From Thunnus maccoyii (lineage: Eukaryota; Chordata; Actinopteri; Scombriformes; Scombridae): a DNA stretch of 64,000 bases. Position 1 is the first letter of the stretch; every line of letters starts with the position of its first letter. Positions 17,198 through 27,506 of this stretch are shown piece after piece. Location of the stretch: positions 7,563,425-7,627,424 of the forward strand of contig NC_056546.1 in assembly GCF_910596095.1 (NCBI RefSeq), read 5' to 3'. The notes beneath the pieces are model-generated. The model saw only the letters and a program-made list of their open reading frames with translations, made no database searches and was not told the origin of the DNA. Made by a program: the position numbers and the translations under genes.

Positions 17198-17550
17198 GCA
17201 TGCGTCTGTTACGTCATCATCCATAACCCATCATGCAACACTGCAGCAGCATAGCAACTGGAAAAAAAGTCTCCCACAGTAACAAGTTAGAGTTCCTCTG
17301 CTTTATTTCATTCACTTCTATCCATTCCTTTCTATTTAACCAGGATCTGATATAATGATTCTTTGTGGGTGAATGTGTTTGTTCCATTTTCAGGTTTTTC
17401 CTCCTTGTAGCCCCAGTTTTTGTCAGATCAGGGATCTCACAGCTTATTAATAGTGCGTTCATTTTCTCATGTTGAATCCTTTAGGGATGCTGAGACAGAG
17501 GCAGGTGTGGAAAATAAACTCGGACATTACGAAACCAAATACTCAGGAAA
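17108..17550 (+). other. lgalsl 3' UTR, proximal part
   Basis: After the stop at 17105-17107 there is a CA repeat (17166-17194). The first canonical AATAAA is at 17513-17518 and could end a short transcript form. Vertebrate LGALSL transcripts generally have long 3' UTRs, so a distal end (for example AATAAA at 22606-22611) is also possible. RNA evidence would be needed to choose. Confidence 0.5.
17166..17194 (+). repeat. CA dinucleotide repeat
   Basis: About 14 CA units in the lgalsl 3' UTR. Confidence 0.9.
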
Positions 17551-19033
17551 AAAAATATCTGGCACTTAGCTAATATGAAAGCAAACTGTTGTTGAGGCGT
17601 GAAAACCTCCAAAATTGGCGATTAATCAGATGCTTTAACATAAATTGTCCTGCAAAATCTCTTAGATAAAATGCAAATTAAATCTTTTTGTGGCTCACGA
17701 TGAAGATTTTCACCCAGCAACAGTGACATGTATGCTGTAAACTTCTGCTGTATTGGACCTGAGCAGTGTTTAGATACTAAAACTGATCCTTGATTAATTC
17801 CCTCAAAGGCATAAACATGATTTTTCTATAAGATAAAACTGGTTTAAAGCAAAACATTTTAGTTCGTTTGGTGCTTTCAGATTTACTCAGTTGGGTGTGT
17901 GATTATTGCTGTAGTTATCTTCCAAATCTCAACCTGCGGCTGATAAGAGTCGAGTATTACACCCTGTTTTCTCTGTGCTGATGTGTCTCCAACTCCGTAG
18001 GCACTCCCCTGCCTTCCCTTGGGTTTATTCCAGTTGTCATGGTAACAACGCTGCAATCTCACCGACCTAAATACCCAAAAAATGAGGATTATATCATGAT
18101 AAGATGTAGCAGAAAGCGTCCCATACTGTGCACTGCGTGTGTTGGTAGTTTGCACTCATTTTAGCGTTCACTGCAGCCGTTTCTCTTGTTGATAGAAAGT
18201 TCTGCTGCTGAACAGGAAGTTGCTGAACTGGACTCTGATGTCTGTTGTTTCACTCACATTTTTCATCTAAACCTCATCCAAGCTGCACACTAATAAGATA
18301 TGCAACTTCTCCTCTGGCATAAAAAAAAAAAAAAAAACCCACATACACTCTAGTCAATATTTAGAAGAAACTGTGCTGTCAAAGTGTGCAGGTGTTGGCT
18401 GAGTGCAAACTAAAATCCAAAACATTCAGTCGCATTCGGCGGTCAGTTGGTTGTTTGGAAGCAGGATCAGATCCTGATGGTATTTTGAATGTATAGTATT
18501 CATGTTTCTATAGTAGTATAGAAGATATAGTAATGCACAAGATGATTACTCAGTGTCACAGTTTTTTGGTGGTATGGCTGGTGCTGTTATAGTCCATTTT
18601 CTGTCTGACAGTATGTCTTACTTTTTTTTTTTTTTTTTTTTTTTTTAAGTGTTTCCTGAATCATTCCACGTTAGCGTCTTGTCCACACTGAGGCAGATTA
18701 GAAGTTATAAAGCAGTTACGTCCTTGTTTAATGCAGCCAGCAGGTCTTAACAAGCACTGTTAAGTCTTATATGCATCGCATGGTTTTAACTCCGCTCTAT
18801 TCCGCTCTGCACAAGACGTATTTTTCCTTCACTGAGACAGAAAGGAAGTCATGATAAATACACAGTGATAGTTTAGGTGACGTGCAAAGTAAAAACTCAC
18901 AGGTATGAAAAGTATTATGTCTCAAAGTGCTCCGTTTACACCTCTTAGAGGAGGAACATTCACTATGCTCTGCAAAGTTTAACACATACAGCTGTAAGAA
19001 TATCACTACATAGATTTCTAGATGTCACTTTCT
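17551..19033 (+). other. lgalsl downstream region, no gene
   Basis: AT-rich DNA without recognisable genes. It has an A-tract at about 18320-18337 and a long T-tract at about 18622-18647. It could be distal 3' UTR or intergenic. Confidence 0.5.
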
Positions 19034-19485
19034 AATAAGTCACCCTTTATAACAGGTTTATAAATTGTACCTAATGGCATTTTCAATGGTTGATAATGTT
19101 AATACTTTTTTATAAGCCATTAATGAGAACAACTTTTGGGTTTCCGGGTTCTTTTTGTTTGTTTATCCTCTCAATTGAGTAATAGTAGAGCTGTAAATAT
19201 TGCTAAACCGTCTAATAAGCTATCAGGTCGTCAGTTAACATTTAATAAATTATGCTGATAAATCACAGGTCATCGGTGCATCAGAGTTTTCTGTAAGAAG
19301 TCCTAAAAAGCTAAAAAGATGTGTGAGTGTCATACTGCAAGAGGATTTTTCACAACCCAGGCAACTCAGAAGTTGTTCTTATTAATGGCTTGTAATTGAT
19401 CTATAAAGCATTAGTAAATTATGTATTAACCATTAATAAATTCATGATTTATAACTTGGAAACCTTTTATAAAGGAGGACTTTAC
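19034..19485. repeat. Imperfect palindromic MITE
   Basis: The left part ('caccctttataacaggttta' through 'cattaatgagaacaac' and 'tttccgggtt') pairs with the reverse complement of the right part ('aacccaggcaac', 'gttcttattaatggct', 'ccttttataaaggaggac'). Arms are about 110-120 bp and diverged, with a non-palindromic centre. There is no coding potential. The superfamily is not determined. Confidence 0.65.
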
Positions 19486-22400
19486 TAGAAAATTCAAAAT
19501 AGACGACAGTAAAACTTGAACCAGGTTGGAGAAGCTTGTTTGATCACCTTTGTAGTCATAGAAGCAGATGTTATACTTCCTATTTAACTGAAACGTGTCA
19601 TGGTTCAGAGCCGCTCAACACAGTGAAGAGGGAAAGACTTTTGTTGGTACACCTTTTCACGAGGCTGCACAGAGCTACCGTTAAGATTTTTTTTCATTTT
19701 GTTGATCTTATGCTTGTAAAAGGTTTTTCTCATCACCCTTTTGCTGCTGTGAATTTGGAGTAAGCCATGACATCTGTGCAGAACTTCTCTCTGCAGATCA
19801 CCGCGGGGCGCTCGTTAAACGATGCGTGCCATGTTTTCACGCTCACGTTAATGAAGCTGCCTTTAGATTTCTGTGCAAACTTTAAAGAAACCTCTTTGTT
19901 TAACATCTCAGTGAGCTGCGGCTGTTGTGCGGCATTCATCGAAATACAGAGATGCTGCTCACTGTACATGCAGGCACTGAGCATTTACTAATTCCTTTCA
20001 CGTAGCAATAAGGTTGCTGCTCCCAAACTGACTGCTCCGGAGGCAGACTTGTTTTCTCCTGGTTGGTCAGACGGGGTCTTCCTGAGTGCCAGAGCTGTCG
20101 TTTTCGCTTTGGCAGGCGCTGGTTTATTTCGGACACAAACAGGAAACAAGTTCAGTTTGGTATGAGAGGGCAGTGAGAAGTGCAGCTGTGAGCCAGTGCG
20201 ATGCATCATTACTCCAGTATTACAACAGAACAAATAATGTGTAATTGTGTGGACAGGGTGTGTTTTTGGGTACTGTTTTTTTTTTTTGTTTGTGTTCTTT
20301 CTTTTAACAATTGACCATACATTTGTAATACTACAATTTCTTGTAAAACCATGTTAATATACACTATGTAAAGATTATGACATTAACTCAGCGGTATGTT
20401 TCATTGATGTAGAAACAAGATGTGTGTTGAAGTGTAATACAGATTACTGTTTTCAGCTCCTCCGCTGTCGTTTATAGCACACGGAGCCAATGGGGGAGGG
20501 AGACGAACAATTCGAGACTTCCTGTACTAAAGGGCTGGAAAGGGAGCTCTTCATGTTTGCGTGTGTGTTTGTGCAGGGAGTGTGTTTTGCTTAACATAAT
20601 TAGCAAATTGTTCTTGGGACTGTTGTGAGTGTTTTTTCCCATTAGGTTTGCTGCACGGTTGAGTGTGGTGCAGGTACACGATAAGCATGCAGGGTACTTG
20701 AGCTTACTTATTCGGTACTGGTGCACTTTAAAGAAGGCGTTGGTGTCCACTTAGGGGACTCACAACTGCTTGGTATTCCAGTAAGCAAAGACACACAACC
20801 GGTACATGTGCTTGTGTATCTGGAAAACCTCAACATGTGTTGTGTTTCTTCCTGAAATGTAGTGTTAAATACAACAGATCCCAGTCATTGATCTCCTAAT
20901 GATCCCATGTCCTTTGAAGAACAATCCTGGGAAATGTAATTATTCCTTTTCACTATTATTTTAATTACCACCCTTTAAAAGTATAACTAAAAATAACTGA
21001 ATGTCATTCTCTTCCTGATTGTAATCTGATGATAAATGCCAAGGCAGACATACTGTTTATTTTCACCTCAGTTATTAAGGATCCCCGTTTCATACCTGTT
21101 CAGATCTATTTCACACTTTCTACCCTCATTCAAAAGTCTGATGTAAGAGAAACAGTTTATTTGACCCAGGTCTGTATGTTACCCTGCTTTTGGACTTTGG
21201 ATGTACATATTTATGAACGTGGCCTCACAGGCTTCGGTTTTTACACAATGAATACCAAACTGAGTAACAAGCAGAAAGCATTTTGTTGTGCATGTAAGCT
21301 AGTACCTGGCGATTTTATGTACATGAAAGACTGAGGTATTGCCAGTTTTTGTTCGGATCAAGCATGCTTTTATGTTCTAAACATCTATCAGGCGCTTTGC
21401 AAGGGCAAATTTCCCCTTGTGGGTGGATTTTTCTTTGGCCTCTTTATCTTTATAGCCTAGTTTAAATGAAGTTTAGTACATATCCAAATTACAACCTTTG
21501 AACACGAACATTAGGATGCACAAAGCAAGAATATAAACTTAAGTATCTAATTAAAGCTTTTTCTCCCATGACGTTGAACAAGTAGAATAACAAAAGGACT
21601 TAATATTAAGTGCTAAAAACCTAGGTGGCTGTTGCAAGAACAGCTACATCATGATGTCCATTTATAAAGTGTCCTCTGAGTAGAAGTAGGCTGATCTGTT
21701 GCTAATGTATTGTGTGGTTGTACAATCATGTTATCATTTCTATTTATTACAGTGTAACCAGCAGGGTTGTGCGTGTGTGTGTGTGTGGTAAAGTCATACC
21801 TACTGTATTTGGTAACATACTAATTTTTGCTGTTTATATGAAGGCATCTTGAAAAGTTGAGTTTTTTTATAATGATGAGTGTTCTGGGAATTTGTCCAGA
21901 TGAAACTGAATTTCGGACCGTGATGTCAAAGACAAATGTCATGCACAAATGTTAACAAACTAATGAAATTAAACAAGTATTGGGTCAAACTACCCCCCTG
22001 TAGATTCTTTCACTTTGAGATTTTTAACCATAAAACAAGGCAAACCATCATTTTGATTTGGTGTTTTGTAAGTTTGAGCATCACCAGGGTGTTGCCTGCT
22101 GTAACTTTGATCTTCTGAAAGTCTTTCATGTTACAGAGCATCATGTTGGCCCCCTCTCTGTGCTGTTTGATCTGTTTTTTTTTTCTGTGGTTTTTTTTTT
22201 TTTTTTTTTTTTTTACAGTGGAGCAGATGTCTGTTCTGTCACCACAAGAAACGTGAGCCCTCTTATGTACAACATGATGTCAAATTCCCGAGATATCCTG
22301 AAGCGACCCTGATTTTGTGTCTCATTGAGAATGTGCACTGGACCAGTATTTAGATGAAGACAGTAACATTCTGCCATTGTGTTAGATCTCTCCAAATGTT

Positions 22401-22845
22401 TCTTTTTTTTTTCTCCTCATGCTTTTGTAAAAACAGCTTCTTTGCAAACCATTAAACTTCTCATCTTGGAAGGTGCTTGTGCTCAGTGTCTCATTGCTCA
22501 GATGCTCCAACACCTAATAACGTACACAAAATATTCACCCAGACAGCAAAGACAACGGGTCAGTGCAACCAAACTGTACATATGTTTTACTAAGATAATT
22601 AACTGAATAAATGCATTGCCAAAATATAAAAGAGGATGCTTCTTTCAGTCATATTTGAACTGACAGAATAGTATAAATCAGCAGGAATTTGTAGATGACA
22701 GATTCATACCTTCTCACCTCTTACACAGTTTTAAATCTTCAGTTTCATTGTGTTTCTTTTTGTGTTTTGTTCACTGTGTGTAATGTGTTTGGTTCCAGGG
22801 TCACTATAACTATAAGCATGGAGTACTGATGATGTAGGCTTAGAG
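19486..22845 (+). other. lgalsl downstream region, no gene
   Basis: Low in recognisable repeats. It contains a GT repeat (about 21770-21788), long T-tracts (about 20278-20289 and 22190-22214) and an AATAAA at 22606-22611. Compared with neighbouring stretches it is repeat-poor over more than 3 kb, which would fit a long 3' UTR of lgalsl, but the sequence alone cannot show this. Confidence 0.4.
22606..22611 (+). terminator. Candidate distal polyadenylation signal
   Basis: Canonical AATAAA at the end of the repeat-poor tract after lgalsl. Whether lgalsl transcripts reach it is unknown. Confidence 0.3.
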
Positions 22846-23210
22846 TTTTCAATCAATCGAACGTTATTTATATAGCACCTTTTGTACAGGTTAGTGTACT
22901 TCTATGTGCTTACAGATGACTGACAAGCTGATAGTAAGATAGAATAAGTGAAAACAGTGAAAACAATTAGACTAATGCAATAATAGAATAAAATAAAATA
23001 ACTATAGCAGATAAAACATGTAAAGGACAATGACAAGTGAAATAAGAGGAAATGCAACATTTTAAAACATTAATATAATAAAATAAATGATTAAATGATA
23101 TAATGCCCAAAAATATTCTAACCAAAAGCCAGGCTGAAGAGGGGGACTTCAAGTTGCAGTGGCATGGACTAGACGTGTGTTCAGGAGCTTCACTACACTT
23201 TTAATTTTAC
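22846..23210. repeat. Unclassified dispersed repeat, left part
   Basis: Begins 'tcaatcaatcgaacgttatt' and continues 'tatatagcacc', the start of a very common fish repeat. A piece resembling a later part of the same family ('gaagtgctttaaaaac') appears at 24810 on the other side of the LINE. The LINE at 23.2-24.8 kb was therefore probably inserted into this older element. Confidence 0.45.
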
Positions 23211-23244
23211 CCTCACTTTGAAATATTTATTTTTTCTGAAAAAC

Positions 23245-24790
23245 CTTTGCAAATAGTGATATACACAACCCTGAGCAGAATGACAAAACCATGCAGAAGA
23301 CGAAAGCTCGAAAAGGACTCTACAGATGACAAATTTGTTGGAGATACCTTAGCTAAGGCAGTAGATAAGGGAGATGCTAGTACTAGGTCCATCGCCACAT
23401 TGACCTCTACAGTGGACAAAAGATTTGTTGAAATCAATTCAATCCTCTGGTCTGAAATCTGCATTTGTTGAGATCAACGCCCGTTTAACATTAACATAGG
23501 AGGCCACACAATCACATGAGAAAGGGATTGAAGAGCTGGAAAGACAGTATGCTAACCTAGCATCAGAATCTGCACAGCAACAGGCCAAGATCGATGACCT
23601 AGAGGCTCGCTCCTGGCAACACAACATTCAAATTGTGGGCATCAAAGAGAAAGCTGAGGACGGTAAACTATCTGACTTTGTGGCCAAACTTCTACTCAAG
23701 ATTTTAGGAGAGAAACATTTGAATAAACCAATGAAAGTGTATAGGGCTCACAGAAGTCTTAAACTTGCTCAGGAAAGAAAGTCAAGACCTATCATAGTGA
23801 GACTGCACAACTACAGAGTTAAGGAACTTGTGCTGTAACTGGCAAGACAGAGCTCGACCCTTGCCTATGATGGCGCAACGGTGCACATCTTCCCAGACCT
23901 GACCATGGCTACTCTCCAAAAATGCTGGTAAACATATATGGTCAGACGACCTTGACTTCTTTAAAAAATTATTCAATACTATACCCAATCTATCAGACTC
24001 TGATGTGATCATTGGAGGGGATCACAATTGCCTTTTAGATTCGAAATTAGGTAAGCAACCAAGGCAATTGGGTACATCTAAGAGCAGTACATCGTTAAAT
24101 ACTCTTATTCAGTCCTATAGTATAGTAGATATTTGGAGATTACTCCATCCAACTGGAAGAGACTTTTCATTTTTCTTCTTTCATTTTGTTCATAAAAGTT
24201 AGTCTGGGATAGATTATTTTATGTTGGATTCAAGGTTGCTATCAGCTGTTTCCTCATGTACCTATTACAACATTCTTATATCAGACCGTGCCCCTGTTTC
24301 GTTGGATCTCAAATTGGAGATCGTTAGGGGAGATTATGCCTGGCGCTTGAATACCTCTCTGTTAGATGACCCAGAATTTTGTGCATTCCTCTCAAAGCAA
24401 ATTTCAATATTTATAAGCACTAATGGTAAGGGTGATCTAAATGACTCTATACTTTGGGAATCCATGAAAGCTGTTTTTAGAGGCCATATAATGTCATATG
24501 AGGCAGCAGAAAAGAAACTAGTCTAGGTTAAGACTATCTGAGATAGAAGAAGAGTTGACATCCTTTGAAACTACATATAAAGACAGGCAAACCACAACTA
24601 CACTAAACAAAATTATTTCTCTCAAATATGAATATAACACCATAATCTCAAAGAGTGTTGAAATGTTACTCACTCAAGTTAGACAAAAATACTTTGAACT
24701 GGGAGATAAACCACATTGGCTGCTAGCTAGACAGTTAAGACAGTTAGTACTGGGCTGCTGTACTGGTTCACATATGGCAAGCAGGTTAGA
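23245..24790 (+). mobile_element. L1-like LINE, decayed, ORF1 joined to ORF2 by deletion
   Basis: 23245-23930 encodes an L1-type ORF1 protein: a coiled-coil stretch with EKGIEELERQYANLASES around 23518-23590, then an RNA-binding region with RSWQHNIQIVGI and PIIVRLHNYRVKEL. From about 23935 the sequence switches to the ORF2 endonuclease, with NIYGQT, then FFKKLFNTIPN and IIGGDHNCLLDS, then VDIWRLLHP, a broken GIDYFMLDSRLL and ISDRAPVSLDL. It continues into the linker before the reverse transcriptase (HWLLARQLRQL near 24715-24755) and stops there. The start of ORF2 is missing, so ORF1 and ORF2 were joined by an internal deletion. Several frameshifts and stops (for example TAA at 23836-23838) make it inactive. 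The motifs suggest the Tx1/L1 group. Confidence 0.8.
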
Positions 24791-24794
24791 CAAG

Positions 24795-24860
24795 TAAGCT
24801 GGTGCCAGTCCATGAAGTGCTTTAAAAACAAGTGAAAGAATTTAAAGTCAATCTCTCTCT
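24795..24860. repeat. Unclassified dispersed repeat, right part
   Basis: 'ccatgaagtgctttaaaaac' followed by 'aatttaaagtcaatc' matches the later part of the fish repeat family that also appears at 36.0 kb. It is probably the other side of the element interrupted by the LINE. Confidence 0.4.
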
Positions 24861-25235
24861 CAATCTCTTTTGATCTCTCTGGTGGCCAAGTAATATTCTG
24901 ATCATAATCTCATTTTTTTCATAAAATGTTAGGAATGCGTTTGTTGCAGCATTTTGATGTCTTTGTTAACACAACCAACCACTGTTATTTCCACCATTAA
25001 AACATTTTCTAAAATGTTCTCGTGTGCTTTGAGAGAAGATGTTTTCATTTTGAATATTGTGGATCACTATCAAAACTGACTTGTTCTTTATGCTGTGTTT
25101 TGGAGGAAATGTGCGCTTATTCATATAACTGTGATATTATAGCATAAACAGGCCTGTGTGATTATTTCAAAAAGGCACAATGCCTCATCATATTGGTCAT
25201 ATATCATTTTTTTAACTTGCAGAAATGCAGTTGTA
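24861..25235. other. Intergenic, nothing recognised
   Basis: AT-rich, with no supported gene or classifiable element. Confidence 0.5.
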
Positions 25236-25560
25236 TGATTTGGCCACTAGAGGGCTCTGTTGTCCACTTGAGTTCAGTTGAGGGGAAACAACACTCACTG
25301 AGCACTTTATTAGGAACACCTGTGCAATCTAATGTAATCCAATACAACAGCTCTGCCATAAATTATACTTTTACCAAGCTTTTTTTCAGTTGTTGACATT
25401 GTCAGAAATTTGATAATTCTATTTTATGTTTATTATCGAGGTCATAGTGGGTGCTGGTGGTGTACTGGAGTGCATTATATTGAAAAGTGTTTCTAATATT
25501 TTGTCCACCCCATTAACATATGTGAGGGTGGCAAAATATTAGGAACACTTTTCAATTTAT
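25236..25560. repeat. Dispersed repeat with strong hairpin
   Basis: It includes 'gagcactttattaggaacac' and 'tacaacagctctgccataaa', words of a widespread fish repeat. Its right end is a near-perfect hairpin: 25480-25511 ('ttgaaaagtgtttctaatat' onward) pairs with 25526-25555 (ending 'ggaacacttttcaa'). Confidence 0.55.
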
Positions 25561-26669
25561 TTAACTTATTGTTATAACTTAGCAAGAGGGTCTTATATTA
25601 GTTGTGATGGAGAGGGGTCGGGCCAGAAAGTCCAGTCAAATCAGTTACAAAGGATTTAGAGTAATTTAATGTTAAGGACATAATAAATTAAGCTATGTTT
25701 CCAATTGTTATCAGACTGTGTTTATGATATATTTGTGAATCAAAATGTGCTATAATATGGTGAAAAACATGTTTCATATGTTTTATTTTAGTTAATTGTT
25801 CATTGTCCCACTTTAGAAAATGTTGTTTGAAATGTGGGACAGCTGGTTTTATAAATGTGCGACAGTCATATATGTTGTTAAAGTGGTGAAACATGTATTT
25901 AAGCACATTAAATGTGAAATACTAATAGTTATTCAGGGATCTTAGTCTCATAATGTCTAATTTGTTGTTATTTTTAGGCAGATTAAAAATGATATATTAC
26001 TAATATTAATACATACATAATATAATACATTACTACATTGTTTGTAATAGCAAAAACATTTTAGTTACTGAAATTACCAAACATCGGCGTCCACTTTGGC
26101 TTTGAGTGTTATTCACCATAGAAGTTTTTATTGTGTGAATTTTATCCTTCCAATGAGTGTCCCAGATTTCAGCCTGAACTGTCCCACATTAGGAAAGGCA
26201 CATGATCTGGGACAATTTGGTACAAGAAACACTTTTATATTTGCCATTTCTTCTCTGAGTGTGATATCTGCGTTCTCTTTTTCTGATATGAGTAGAACAA
26301 ACCTTTGGGGATTTCAGAATGGTATTGGGTGCTGATATAATATATTGCCCTTATATCGAAATGTATTGCTGAATTACCAATTGGAAAAATTGTCTCACAT
26401 TACTCTAATTCACCCAAGGTATAATAGTAGACAAACAGCCTATAGACATTTTCACACCTCACAAAACGGTCATTATTGTATAATTTTATCATTTCCCCAC
26501 TAAAACCCAGAGTCTGAAAAACTCACAGTTGGTTTACAGGCTTATGAATGGTGAGTTTAGCTTAGATCCGTTATATCAATGGGATCAATAAGCATGTCAT
26601 ATCAAATTTTATCAAAAGTAGGGAAACACACTTTCTGCAGCTTTACTGTACGTTACTTCAGACTCAGAG
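25561..26669. other. Intergenic, nothing recognised
   Basis: AT-rich, with only short unsupported frames. It lies between two repeats. Confidence 0.5.
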
Positions 26670-27307
26670 TTAAAGGATGGGTTCACAATTTTTCAAGTCT
26701 GTCTTACAACAATAGTCAGGTGATCAAATGAACACTGAAAAAGTGTTTTCTTGCCATAATCATTCCTCCTGTTCATATTGACCACTAGAAGATCCCTCCA
26801 TTATGCACCTACAATGTAAATGATAGGGGACAAAATCCACAGTCCTCCTTCTGTGGAAAAATGTATTTAAAGGTTTATCTGATGATAATATGAAGCTTCA
26901 GCCATCCAAATTAGTCAAATGAAGTAGATATCTTTCAATATTACAGTCTTTTTAGTGCCAAAGTCTCTCTTTTTGTTACTATACTTCCACCGCAACTCAA
27001 CAGGGAAACACTGTCCGAGGAAACACAAAGTGGGAATTTGATGGTAGAAAGACTATAAATGTGGCAGATATCCACTTGATATAACTAATTCAGACTGCTG
27101 GAGCCTCATATAAGCTTCAGATCAAATGTGTGGACACACTGTGGATTTTGGCCTCCATCACTTACAAGGTGCATTTGAAGGGGATCTTTTAATAGCCAGT
27201 ATGAACAGGAGGAATGCTTACTGTGACGAAAACCTCTTCCTGTTTTCATTTGGGCACCTGACTGTTGTTTTAAGACAGACTTGAAAAACTGTGAAACTAT
27301 CCTTTAA
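26670..27307. mobile_element. TTAA-flanked foldback MITE, copy 1
   Basis: The left end TTAA-aggatgggttcac is matched by the right end aactatcct-TTAA. Terminal arms of over 60 bp are inverted repeats ('tttttcaagtctgtctta' against 'taagacagacttgaaaaa'). Similarity of the arms continues inward ('tcattcctcctgttcatatt' against 'agtatgaacaggaggaatgc'). There is no coding capacity. The TTAA at both borders is the target duplication used by piggyBac- and Kolobok-type transposases. Related copies lie at 45.7, 47.3 and 62.5 kb. Confidence 0.75.
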
Positions 27308-27408
27308 CGTTTTTTTTTTAAATGGCTTTCACAAGAACATCTTTAGTTTGGGACTACTTTTTCTGTGGGCGCATGTAGACGCTGATGCTGACGCACAGGT
27401 TGCGTTAC

Positions 27409-27416
27409 CCGGAAGT
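27409..27416 (+). promoter_or_regulatory. ETS-type site, THAP gene promoter
   Basis: CCGGAAGT, the classical ETS core common in TATA-less housekeeping promoters, is about 90 bp before the start codon, in the only CpG-containing stretch nearby (27365-27420). It is the likely core promoter of the THAP-zinc-finger gene. Confidence 0.4.
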
Positions 27417-27506
27417 AGCGGTGATTGTTTTGATTTTACTTAAATCACAGGAGCACTGTGGTTTCATACATACCATTTATTTTTAGACGAGGAAATCTGT
27501 TATAAC

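Noticed and set aside
23635-23838. Open frame that looks like a small protein gene
   Set aside because: It is the RNA-binding part of a decayed L1-like ORF1, not a host gene.
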